In this document: one piece after another, positions 1-10,937 of the stretch
How positions within the stretch are numbered: position 1 is the stretch's first letter
Layout: each line of letters opens with the position of its first letter
From: Poronia punctata
Taxonomy: Eukaryota; Ascomycota; Sordariomycetes; Xylariales; Xylariaceae
NCBI GenBank assembly: GCA_022579005.1
Contig: MU401489.1
Location: 124,001 to 188,000, forward strand
Length of the DNA stretch: 64,000 nucleotides
Direction of reading: 5' to 3'
Program-made: the position numbers and the translations under genes
Notes under the pieces: generated by a model
The model's input: only the letters and a program-made list of their open reading frames with translations
Database searches by the model: none
Told to the model about the DNA's origin: nothing

Positions 1-1271
1 GTCTGTCACTGTTGATATCAACGCCCATGCGACTGTAGAAATCCGCGACTCCGGATATCTTGGACTGCTTTTCGAGGTGCCGAGCCGACGTCGGCGAGAT
101 TTGCAATTGGATCGTATTGAGCAGGATATGCTTAATACGTGACCAGAATGATCCGTACCGCCCACAAGAAAAGTCACCATCGTTCTTAGCAAAGTGCTTA
201 AACGCAGGGAGTTCGGGGTGGAGTCGAAACAGGTCTAATAGGCTCTTTGCGCTCACAGCCATGTCGGATACAGCTGGGACCGGCCACAACTTCTCGCCCT
301 CGAACACGGCCACAAACGCTTGCCGCACGCTTCGGTCCGAGCCACGAGGTGGCGGGCCCGTGCCCTGAGTGCACCAACGAGGTAAGGAGATGCTGTCTTC
401 CAGATGCGACTCGAGCGTAAGCTTTATCTCGTTCCGAATGAGTCTGAGGGCCTCGATACGCATACATCCGACTTCGCCTATAGACAGTTAGGTCGAGATT
501 TAGTTCTCCATTGCTCTTTTGTGTCGTGATCTAGTCTAGAATGATCGCTCATGACTTACAGGGAAGGTTGGGGGGCGCTGGGACCCCGCCTCCATCGTCC
601 GTAAAGCACAGCTCTTTGTTTCCGTCGATAAGTCGGTGAGCGGCATCCTGCCCACTAACAAAAGCAATACCTAGGACCATGCAGGCATACAGGGGCTTAT
701 GGCCCAGAGTCCAGTATATCCACGCTAGGGACTCCATGTCCTCACTGGAATCGCTCACCAACACTGCTCTCTTCCAATGTCTCTCCATGGCCGCGATCCA
801 CCACGGAGTCCAGCAGGATAATCGACTCACGAGGTCGTATTTGTTGGTAAGAACGGTGAAATTGAACAAGCTTTGGACGCCCATCGGCGGATTTTTCGAC
901 GGATTGTAGCGACGGTAAATGATCTCAAGTATAACCCGCATCGCATGTGGGTCATCGTCAGGGAAATGGATATCCCGTTTTACTCCGTCTGGCTTTTTGT
1001 CCAGCTTCAACCTCCTAGCTTTAGAGCTAGGGCTTAACAATCGATCGCGAAAGACGGTTGAGGCGGCCTCTAGCATCCGCGAGTCGACGCGAAAACACAT
1101 GGCTTCACCCTCACTGAGCCTGTGGGAGTTTGAGCTCTTACACAGCTTTTCACTGCAGCGAGGCCTACCGACTAGGAGTAACATGTCGCCGCGGGGATTA
1201 AAGCTCATACTATGCGGATAGATCTGGTCTTTGCCGCACTCGCAGAGATAAGGCCGTTGGTTTGAAGCCAT
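1..1271 (-). CDS. BTB/POZ domain protein, 3' end cut by window edge
   Basis: Two exons are visible on the minus strand: 560-1271 and 1-477, joined by an 82-nt intron (478-559) with donor GTAAGT and acceptor CTATAG. The splice keeps frame (T + GC gives Cys) and the second exon stays open to the window edge, so the C-terminus is missing. About 396 residues are visible. Residues around 20-165 look like the fungal BTB fold: FNPRGDMLLLVG, then FRVDSRMLEAASTVF, then HFPDDDPHAMRVILEIIY, then NKYDLVSRL. BTB proteins usually mediate dimerisation or act as CUL3 adaptors; no second domain is visible that would fix a role. A Cys-containing leader (CECGKD) precedes the BTB. The specific function is unknown. 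Confidence 0.75.
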
Positions 1272-1792
1272 ATTCGCAAAAACTGGAATTGTCAGTGTCC
1301 AATGCTTTTCTCAGGCAGAGCTGCAATGGCAAGCCATTGAGGTGTGACAATGGACTACACGAATAGCTTACCGTTTGCTGTTTTTCTGGTTCAGGTCAAT
1401 ATCTGGTAGGTATTCTCCCGGTGAATCAGGAGACAGTAGTTGGGGCTGAGCCTGTATATGTCCAACGCGGATATTCGAGAACTCGATCCTCGTGGCGTTA
1501 GGCGATGATTCTTGTCCGTCTTCGAGGCCGCAATATATCGTGCGATGGCTTCTCTTGTATTACCCAGATACGAAGAGTCGCCGTGCGGCTCCAGCCCAAT
1601 ACCAGAAGCAACTTTGTCTATGGAGGCGTTACGTCAACATCATCGCATTACGTATATGATGCAGGGTGGTGGTTATACCTAGGTACGGAGCACAGAATTT
1701 GGCCCACGCAGGATTAGCCCTGCTAGAGTATAATACTCTATTTCTACTTGTGGATCTTATCTTTACAGGCTCTCTAACAGGAAGTTGACCGT
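1272..1792. other. intergenic, no gene seen
   Basis: Upstream region of the BTB gene. Only short overlapping reading frames without recognisable protein content are present. I see no RNA gene or repeat here. Confidence 0.5.
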
Positions 1793-1877
1793 TAATGCCA
1801 GGTTTAAGGTAGGTACCTCGGTAGAGGTCGGTAGAGGTATTGTAGGTATTGTATTCAATGAGCCCAGGTTCAGAGGT

Positions 1878-1921
<44 letters not shown>

Positions 1922-2105
1922 CGGGCGGCCGGCGGGGGGGGGGGGGGGGCCGGGGTGGGGGGGGGGGGGGGCCGCCGCGCGGGGCCNNNNNNNNNNCTTT
2001 AATGCCAGGTTTTAGGTTGGTACCTCGGTTGGGGTCGGTAGCTGTTTTGTTGGTTTTTTATTCACTGCGCCCAGGTTCAGTGGTCCCCCCCCCCCCCCCC
2101 CCCCC
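1793..2105. repeat. assembly gap with duplicated flanks and G/C homopolymers
   Basis: Ten Ns lie at 1987-1996. A run of G starts at 1879, followed by GC-only sequence up to the Ns. The stretch after the Ns (about 1997-2084) repeats the stretch before the G run (about 1793-1878) in the same orientation with roughly 15-20 mismatches, many of them changes to T. It then meets a C run (2085-2105) where the left copy meets a G run. This looks like two contig ends of poor quality that represent the same locus and were scaffolded instead of merged. Confidence 0.75.
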
Positions 2106-2109
2106 GCTC

Positions 2110-2518
2110 TGTGACTTCCATTGTAGGAACCACGTACAAAAGCCCAAACAGGAAGGGCAAACGGCCCTCCCATAAGGTAGGCATGGCCTACCAGCCCTTG
2201 CCTGTACCACGAATAAACCTTTTCCCGGAAAAACAGCGGTCCAGACAGCTCAAGCCAGATAAGGTCTAACCTAGTCCACTCATCAGGGCCCTCAGCCCTC
2301 ACCTCAACAACCCGAGCCTCTATAGGCAGCTCTCTGGAAACGCTCCCTGTTCTTGAACAATGATTCCGGTACAAGAGTCCCCATTTCATATGGTGAGTCT
2401 GCTCCCCTTGAGAAGAATTTTGTCAATATCGGCCAGGTTAGGTAATCCATGTGAAACAGGGGATAGGGGAGTGTGATTTGAATGCCCTGCTTCAACTCCG
2501 AAACTTACCGCATTCCAC
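2110..2518 (-). pseudogene. frame-broken coding remnant, unidentified
   Basis: On the minus strand, protein-like sequence runs through more than one frame. One frame contains FHMDYLTWPILTKFFSRG and VPESLFKNRERFQ; a second, one base out of register, contains RELPIEARVVEVRAEG and LIWLELSGPLFFREKVYSWY. No intron of normal length explains the change of frame near 2335-2345. The segment lies next to a low-quality assembly gap, so an indel error is as likely as true decay. I do not recognise the family. Confidence 0.3.
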
Positions 2519-3042
2519 AATGCTACCGAAGTAACAACGGCGTCACTACCGACTAGCGCATATATTATCTGTGCAACGAAGTCAACGTATCCTAAAAAGT
2601 TTTGTAGTGCGTCATCAGCTCGAGGTCATTCGTCCCTCTAACTACCCTTTGAGACTGGCCATGATCCTGTTAGTGGGAATGATGCACTTGAATCTACTTG
2701 TTATGACCCTACCTAGTAAGCATAGCCGTGGGAAGGATTTCGGTCTGAATCATTCTGTATGCACGTTTCATGTACAGTCGCCGCATGATTTTCTTCAAAA
2801 AGCTTATTCTGACAAGTATGTCTGATATTGCGTTCCGTGCGACCAGTACCGTGTAGATTCGTTGGTGTGTAGTACGTATGAAATATGAGTAAGTAGCTAC
2901 GTGGTAGTAATAAATGTCTTCCCCTCGAAAGATCCTTGAGCGACGCGAATGTGCTCATGTACTTTCCGACCTTTCTATTGCCTGTCGCTTGTGCCCTTCG
3001 AACATCTCATACTAAATCATAGATGGTCAGTTGAAGCTCTGA
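2519..3042. other. intergenic, no gene seen
   Basis: Short reading frames only. This is the 3' flank of the monooxygenase gene. Confidence 0.45.
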
Positions 3043-5095
3043 TCAGGTACGACAGCCACTTACTGCATCCTTCGTCGCCTGTCTCGCTCCATCCCAGGCT
3101 TTCCGGCCACATCCGGGAATGCCCTTGGGGTTCGTGTCAAATAAACGCCAAGAATAACTATTCATCGGGCCCTTTGAGAGCCAAGTCCAGAGAGCCCGAT
3201 CACGCCACCAGAGCGCCCAACCGCGAGTTGTAAAGATGTGATCCAGGTTCTCGTACAAGCCAGTCCCGGCCGCATGGTGTAGGAAGCGATAAAAGGGGTA
3301 AGACTGTATATATCCGTGGCGGGTTGAGCGCTCCACCTGCCATTTCCCCCGCCACCAAGCGTGATACGCATCCACTTGGGCGTTCATTTCATACAACGGG
3401 GGCAGAAGAGCCGGAGCACGGTGACCGGCACCTGGGCCGTGCTTGGGTATAGCACCGGACTCGACAGCAATCTCTCCTGACCAGATCTGCGCGAGAGCCA
3501 TGGATGCTAGCTCCGATACGCACCAAACAGCTTCTGTGGGTGCCATCCAACTCAAAACTGCGGCCGAGGATGCAAAACGAGGTGGAAAGATCATATGATA
3601 CAGGCGAGGAATATGCGGAGGAGTCTGGTCACCCCTTACTCGCCAGCTCGAGGTCGTATCGTTTTGCCTGGATATATCGTTGGCGGTCCGGAGAGGCATC
3701 CCAGCGGCGCCGTCCATTTCAAGTTCCGGCATGATGCTAAAGTCTAAATCATACCCGGTACAGAAAACTACGGCATCAACTTCGAGTATCGTACCGTCTT
3801 CCAACAACACTTCTGAAGCGCCGGCAAAGTCCTTGAAACCATGAACGGGCTCGATGTCCCCTCGACGCAATGCTGGAATGAAGTCCTCCTGCACAGCAGG
3901 AAGGACATGAGCCAAGCTGGGACATGGCACCAGCCGCCAGTCTTCCCGTGCCCGCTTTTCTGCGCGCGTCCATCTCTCTCTGTTGCTGAGGCCCGGCTCT
4001 TCTGGTTCGGTTCTCGCAATGGCGGATATCATCTGGTTGACTAGGTATTTATCGCCTAATGAGCCCATAAGGCCCGGGACTATATGATCGAACAAATATT
4101 TCAGACGCAAGACCGGCCAAGGAAATTGCGTATCTAACGGCATACCATCGGCGCCATAGCGTGAGAGCATGAGCCGTCCCCGTCTATAGGATTGATATAC
4201 CTTGGAAGCATGTTTACTCAATGTCTGCGAGATATCGCAGGCAGTGTTACCAATTCCTACGACTAGAACTCTCTTATTCTTGAAGACCTCGGGGCTTTTT
4301 GGGGAAAGTATACAATCAGTTCTCGGCTTTTTCTCGCAAGGAGGTGAGTGGCTTACTCTTTGAACGCTTGAGCGTGGATGACGGTACCCTGGAACTTGTC
4401 TCTGTTTGGCGCAGCAGGCCATACCGGCTTGTTCTCGGATCCATAGCAGAGCACAACCTTGTCGAAGAAGTGCACAGTTGTACTACTGCCCTCCCGGTTC
4501 GTAACTTCTACATCCCAACCATGATTTGCCGTATTTCGTGTGACCCTGTTGACGGTTGTCCCGAGGCGAGTATGTGGGTGTAGTTGGAATTTTGATGCGT
4601 ATGCTTTGAAGTACTCGGCTGCCTGGGAACCGGTGAGGAATGTGGGAGAACCTACCACGCGAACCGAAATTTGCGTCAGCGACAATACTGACCAACTATC
4701 ATGCGATACCATTTACCACCTACCTTCAGGTATGGGGAAATCGCTGAAGCCGGACTAGAGAGCAGGTCATATCGGTCAGAATAAGTAGTTACAATTAATC
4801 CATCTTTTGTTTACTCACTACGAATTTGCTAATATTGCATACCGTCTCATTCAACACAGAGGTGTAGCTCGCGTTCTCACTAAAGGCCCATAGACCGCCA
4901 ATCTCGTCTCGCCGTTCGAAACCGATCGCGTCGAAACCTACCTCTCGGAGACACTTCAGCGCAGTAAGACCTGTGGGACCTAAGTCGAGAAAGGGTCAGC
5001 ATGGTCTCTTTGCCTACTTGACATGTACTTAAGTAGGTAGCGGGAAATGATGAAAACATACCAAGGCCAATCACTGCTATGCGGACATTCTCCAT
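3043..5095 (-). CDS. flavin-containing monooxygenase (FMO family)
   Basis: Five exons on the minus strand give an intact 590-residue protein: 5062-5095, 4819-4979, 4724-4754, 4357-4651 and 3043-4294. Introns are 50-82 nt except for a 64-nt intron 2 and 72-nt intron 3, all GT-AG. The N-terminus carries the FAD-binding Rossmann motif (VIGLGPTGLTAL, about residues 9-20). It is followed by FSDFPIPE, the FMO signature FQGTVIHAQAF (FxGxxxHxxxF), and a second dinucleotide motif VVGIGNTACDIS for NADPH. FMOs oxygenate soft nucleophiles (N, S) or act as Baeyer-Villiger type enzymes; the substrate cannot be told from sequence. The first ATG at 5095 is used; the 31-nt third exon is needed for the conserved FSDFPIPE motif. 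No biosynthetic genes flank it. It is divergent from the Cep57-like gene. Confidence 0.92.
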
Positions 5096-6389
5096 CACGA
5101 CATGGAAAGCAGATACTCAATGACACGCTACGTGTGAAATAGAAATGGATAAAAAGTTGAAGAGAAAGGGCAACATAAGCATTTCTTTCGGCTTTGAGTC
5201 TTTGACCGACATACTTTGCTTGTAAGCAGTAATCTATACCCGTATACCATATACGGATGAGCTAGGTAGACTAGCCCGGCCAGAGGTTGGTATAATATTG
5301 TAAGACGCGTAGGATTCCACGTGATTTGTACCAGAGGTCCAAGACTCCAACCCCTTACCAAGTAAGGCTTCGGAACCTGTGGGTATAACTTGCTTCTCGG
5401 ACTGCAAATCTAGTAGGTTCATTACTTGCGTCTCCTATAGGTACCTATATGAATATACATAGACTTAGTAGTACCAAGTTAGAGTGTAGCACTTTTGGGG
5501 GGTGACGATGTTCTTGGTAATAGCTATCGCTGACGCCAAAGCGAACTTTGTAATGTTTCTGAGGAATCTCTCTTACAACTCTATAAAGCCCCCAATAGGC
5601 ATCAAGCCAAGGCTCTGACACACTTAGACATATAATGAGCAGTTAGCGAACATATGCTTGTAGCAGGCACCAGAGAGGCTGAAAGCAGGGTCCAATTAGA
5701 TCAACTGTTGCACCAAAGTGAAAGACGTCGGCTGAGGTTAGGTAAGTAATCAAGACGGGGCCTGTTCAAAGCTCATGGGGTGTCATTAGTTTTGAGCGTT
5801 AGTGCCATGGTGATGATAGCGACACTCCCACTTGTGCCTTCTAAATACCTGTGCATGCCTGTTTAGTCTAGATACCAGGTTTATTAGAGAAATAAAGTTA
5901 TAAAATGTTGAAAATAGAATGTATTACTTAATAATTTGCCATTTAACTTTACTTGTGCAGAGTTAACAATGGTATTTGGAGCCAGGGTTCAAACTCTATT
6001 TGACCATTATTACGTTGGCTAGGTACGTACTCGTATGTTGTATCGGAGTTAGTACGGTTACAGGGTGCATGTGGCCGCCCCACTTACGTTCCAAGTAAAC
6101 AAAACAATCGCGCCTGTCTTTCCTGACCCATACACACTTCGTTATGCCCAGCAATACGACTTCTCTTCTTCATTCTGCTACATCCAGAACAACTTGAACT
6201 GCTGCTAAACTGCTTACTTGCGACTTCTGTCACGATAAGAAACACACATCAGACTTCAATTGCAACGTTACTACTGTTACTGCTACTGCTACTGCTACTT
6301 TTACTGTTCACATTCGTACTTTCAGTCTTGTTACGGCCCCGCGTCAACCACGCCCTGATAGTCACGACATCCTTCCTTGTTCGTTCACA
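5096..6389. other. divergent intergenic region
   Basis: A 1.3-kb region between the starts of the monooxygenase (-) and the Cep57-like gene (+). It should hold both promoters. The last 250 bases are pyrimidine-rich with CTACTG repeats (6268-6302), as is common in fungal 5' leaders. No gene or RNA seen. Confidence 0.5.
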
Positions 6390-9300
6390 ATGGACTCCCA
6401 GAGTTCCAAATATCAGTCTCGGGCCCTCAGAGAGGTGCACAACAAGACCGACAGACCCTTCTCTCCACCATCGTCCACCGGTAGCCACGGCACCTTCACA
6501 CTTACTTCGCAAATCTCGCTTCCGGCAAACGAGTCGAGCCGAGCTCAGCCGACACTTCCTGCCCTGAACACATCCGTCTTGCGTCGTCAGTTCCCCGAAT
6601 GGGAAGCAAAAAATAAATCATACAACAACAAAAATCATATCCAAGAAAAAGAGAACAAAGTTCCTGCGCCTCCACCCCCTGCGATCGAGGACGTAAGTGA
6701 CCAACATCCTATCGAGTCATCTTTTTCCCCTAGCGAAGCGAGCTCCTCGGATCTCGATGGTACTGTTATTCGACGCGCTCCTGGACTCGCTGGCTAGTCA
6801 CAGCGACCCTCGACCGTCGAACAGAGTAACAAAGAGATCCGCCATATTATCAAACGGTTCAACGACGACTTTGCTCGAGTCGAGGATCATTTTTCCCGTC
6901 TCAGCGAGTTTACGAAGACCGGCTTTAGCAATACTCGTATTTCTTCAAGTTCTGCTACCAATTCTCGCGTTCCTACACCTGTTGTCCGACGCACAGATTT
7001 TTCTCGTTCTCCTACCCCTCGTGAGGATTTTGTTTATAATCCTCGTCGTCGTCCTGTTGCGGAACCGTACGAGCGGCCAGCGAATCCTATTCCGCCCTCG
7101 GAAGATTCTCTTCGGCCTACATCCTTTCCTCCATCTCCCTCTCTATCCGTTTCTTCTTCGGGAACTATTCCTCCAGTTCCTCGTCTCTCATCTCTCTCCT
7201 TTGCTTCTCTCTTTCCTAATGTTCGTTTGCTCTCTTTTCCTTGCTTCCATACTGAGACTAGGCCACTGACATTGTATTAACATAGGATACCTCGATGTTC
7301 GGTCCCAACTCGCCCAAACTACGAGCCCAACAATCCGTGCCTGCTGCGAATGATACGATGGACGGTCCCCATGCCAGCGTGACGACCTTACTCGACACCC
7401 TCAAACACTCTCGTCCAGACGAAGCCTCGAAGCAATCACCTGCCTTCACTGCCAATGCGGCTCGCCGAATCCATCGTCAATCGCAGAACAACAATAATAA
7501 TAATAATTTGCCTTCCACATCTGCCAATGCGGCCAACCAGACCGTCGGCTCGTTCTCATTCTTTGTCCCACATCTCAACCACCTAAACGACTTCGTTTCT
7601 GGTACCTTGAGATGGTCGACTTTCAAGAATGGAACACCAGTATTTGTGAAGCACGGCAAAGTACACGATTCCGACACAAAGGCATCCCTCGATCATCACC
7701 CGGACTTCGAAGCCATGTCGATTCCGACCGAGGAGGAAAAAATATTTGTTTCCCTGGATAAGATCCGAGAGGAAATTCAAACATTACAGGAGCACGATGA
7801 ATACGTCTCCAAACAGGCCGAGCAGTTGCAGGATGAGGTTTCGGCACTTCACTCTCAAGTTACCAAACTCAAGTCCCGGAAGGACAGCGCTATGGGATCG
7901 GACTCTGATGGCTCCGTTGTTCTCCAACTCACTAGCCAAAAGACTCGTAAGTTTTCCTCTACTCTCCTTATTCCGGGTCTCATCCCATCTAACCGCCGTG
8001 TCGCAGACCTCGAAGAGCAAGTTGCCTCCCTCCGCACCCGCCTCGATCAGGCCAACCGACAGATCAGCCTGAACGAAATCCACAACGAATCGTTTGTCAC
8101 CGAACGTGACGAGGCTCTCCAAAAGGCGTCGGACCATATCATGAACATCAAGCGTCTCCAGGCTCGCAACGAGTCTATCACGGCTCAGAAGGTGGAACTC
8201 CAACAGGCTCTCAAAGAGTCGGAGGACGAGCTCGACTCGGAGCGTGCACTTCTCGAGAATCTTCACCGCAAGTATGACCAAGTCGTCGCTGAGAAGAACA
8301 TGCTCAAGCAGGACAACCTCAGCCTCGAGCGTCACAACGAAACACTCATCGGCAACCACCGAGCCGCTCAGTCGAAGAACTCGCAACTTCAGAAGGATAA
8401 CAAGGAGCTTCAGGAGAAGGTGGCTCAGCTTGAGAATCTGGTCGATGGACTCAACCAGCAATTGGCTCAGAAGACGGAAGTTCGCCAACATACTCGGGAA
8501 TCCAAGGTTTCCAATCCTGGCATGGGCAAGTCAAAGCTCACCAAGGTGGCTCATCGGGAGTCACGAGACAGACACACTGTCGTGAGCGAGATGTCGGCGG
8601 CGACGTCGACATCTCCATTGGACTTGCCACAACAGGATAACCTCACCTTCGAAACCGATTTCACGCGATCTTCGCTCGGCCAACTGACGCAGGAATCCAA
8701 GGGTTCCATCCCCGCTCGCACCAGGTCGAGACTCACCAAGATGGCTCATCGGGGGCCAGGAGACAGGCACACTGTCGTGAGCGAGATGTCTGCTAAGACC
8801 ACGACATCTCAGACCGACATGCAGATGCAGGATGACTACACCCAGCAGATCGACTTCACTCAAGAGGGCCAGGGCGACTCTGATCAGGAGAACATGACAT
8901 CGGCATTGTTCATCGACGACATCACGCTGGACTCGAAGAAGTCGGCTCGGAAGCAGAAGACCAAGGCCACGCCGGCAGTTCGGGTTCTCTCCCCCATCCT
9001 ATCTGTTACCGAGGAGGAAACTTCGGCGGGGAAGAAGGCTAGCAAGCCTGCTGTCCTCACCCAATCCGCTAGGCGCGTATTGGATAACTTGTGCAGCGAG
9101 CACGAGTGTACCAACTGCGTTCTCTGCTCTCGCATCAAATCGACCCCACGCGATGCCACAGGGAGACAGTCGAAGAAGACGGTCAGGGTGGAACGGCCAG
9201 CAACGGCCAGCGAGCGAGTGCAGAGGCATCGTGCCTCTTCCAGGTCGGCCTACGAGGATCAGCCGACGATGCGACCGTCGCAGAACCCAGCCGTCGCACT

Positions 9301-9604
9301 GGCCAAGGTGATGAAGGCCCTCAAGGACGAGGAGCAGCATCTGGGCACTCTGATGGCGCGGAAGCAACTTGTCTATGACGAGTGTGATCCCGCCATCAAC
9401 AAGAGACTCTGGAAACAGGTGGACGGCGAGATCAAGGGACTTCGGAAGCGTCGCGATCTGAAGCGGGATCAGATCTACGATCTCCAAGATGTTCTCGAGG
9501 GACAGAAGGCAAATGCCCAGTTGATGAGCCAAGAGGCTGTCGACATGACCATCACTAGTGTCCTCAGCCGCGACCCGACCTGGAACGGGATCATGGACTA
9601 CTGA
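6390..9604 (+). CDS. Cep57/Ppc89-like spindle pole body protein
   Basis: Proposed exons are 6390-6692, 6798-7220, 7286-7946 and 8007-9604, giving about 994 residues. The introns at 7221-7285 (acceptor TTAACATAG) and 7947-8006 (GTAAGT to TCGCAG) are clear; the latter is in frame and would add 20 residues if retained. Intron 1 starts at GTAAGT (6693) and must remove an in-frame TAG (6795); its acceptor is either 6797 or 6803, both in frame. The N-terminal third is Ser/Pro-rich and disordered and includes RHIIKRFNDDFARVEDHF. The middle is coiled coil (about residues 350-520). The C-terminal 100 residues, from LAKVMKALKDEEQHLG, resemble the Cep57 microtubule-binding domain found in fission-yeast Ppc89 and related fungal proteins. 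A role at the spindle pole body or microtubule-organising centre is inferred. Two adjacent 65-residue repeats lie between coil and C-terminal domain. Confidence 0.85.
8491..8875 (+). repeat. internal tandem duplication within the Cep57-like gene
   Basis: Two copies offset by 195 nt (65 codons). Copy 1 includes LTKVAHRESRDRHTVVSEMS and copy 2 includes LTKMAHRGPGDRHTVVSEMS. The DNA around CACTGTCGTGAGCGAGATGTC is identical at 8575 and 8770, while the edges have diverged. Confidence 0.9.
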
Positions 9605-10899
9605 TCACTTGATCTCTTTGAGTTGGATGGTTGGCGCTTGGGATTTGGGATTGGGATTGGGAACGGGAGCATGGGCAAGCTCGGAGGGAGTCGAGGCGTT
9701 TGGGACAGGAAATGGAGACATGGGATACTTGTTTTACAGTCTTGTATTGTATTGATATTGTACACTTGGCGTTGATGCGATGGGCACGAACAGCATGAGA
9801 CGGCGTTCCATGCTTAAGTATACCGCATAGAATTGCGAAGGAACGTTTACACATTCATACGTTCATCAGATGAGAAGTATTAGTTAACACAATAATTAAT
9901 ACGCTCGTTTCACTAAACACTTCTCTGCTCATTAACTATCATTTTTTCTGTGATGGTCATGCTCGTAATCCTCGATTCCCGTTGATGAAGCTGAGGGCCT
10001 CGTCGTGCTTGGGATACTGAGGTGAGACAGGGTCAACTTAGTCTGGACAAGCAAAGATTACGGTGGTAGTTTCATTTTTTTTGCCGGTATTATTTACGCC
10101 ACGGCACGTCTCGACGATGTATCTACACTAATATTGGATATATATATACCTTATATATGTATATCCTCGGAAGTTGTACTTCTACTTCTACTTTGTTTAA
10201 ATACGCTGCTCACCATAGGCCTTATCAAAACTGTCAATGTTCGTTTCCTTTACTGTCTTCAATTAGTTCAAACTCGTAGTTACATGAACTATCACGCGCC
10301 AGTAAGTCAGTCCTACACGTAACTTTTTTTTGATCCCTCTCCCTCATCCACGAGGGTTTGTTGTTTGGATCTCGAAAGTTGGAAACGCGGGGTATTTTCT
10401 TCTGGGGGGGGGGGACTTTTTTCCACCCTCGAGATACGGGTATGTACATGTAGGTACTCGTTACATTGTTTCATAAATTCATCAATCATATCATATACCG
10501 AGATCATCCTATAGGTAGTACCTATTTCTTGTCACTACCTAGACTACCTACCTACTACCTAATGTCTCGTACACACACGTAGGTAAGTACCTATATCATA
10601 TATATGCTTTTCTTCTCTTGTTGTGTTGTGTTGTGTCGTGTCGTGTCCCCGAACGGTCTGTTACCTAAGGTAGGTAGGTAGTCTTACTTCCTGAATGGGT
10701 TTTCCGGACAATTTTATTTGATCGATCGAGGTTACATAAAAGTAGCAAGCAAGGGTCGGAGTTTATTATGGGAGGTAGGTAACAAGTGCAAGGACGTCGT
10801 TGTTTTGGGGGTTTTTTTAAAAAAAAAAAAAACTATTATACATAATATGGTAGGTATCATGGCGCCTACCTCCGTCCTCGCTCTATCTACGATTCGTCC

Positions 10900-10937
<38 letters not shown>

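Noticed and set aside
1849..2175. Gly-rich open frames through the first gap
   Set aside because: They are translations of G homopolymers and Ns.
3043..5095. Secondary metabolite cluster around the flavin monooxygenase
   Set aside because: Neighbours are a BTB gene and a spindle-pole protein; no backbone enzyme or transporter is present.
5981..6005. B-box-like GGGTTCAAACTC, possible tRNA
   Set aside because: No acceptor stem, A box or anticodon arm can be drawn around it.
6697..7269. 190-codon plus-strand frame overlapping exon 2 of the Cep57-like gene
   Set aside because: The frame used in the model (VEQSNKEIRHIIKRFNDDFAR) is protein-like and in register with upstream and downstream exons; this one is hydrophobic nonsense from T-rich DNA.
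7784..8491. 235-codon minus-strand frame rich in Leu and Val
   Set aside because: Antisense shadow of the coiled-coil region of the Cep57-like gene; composition mirrors the sense codons.
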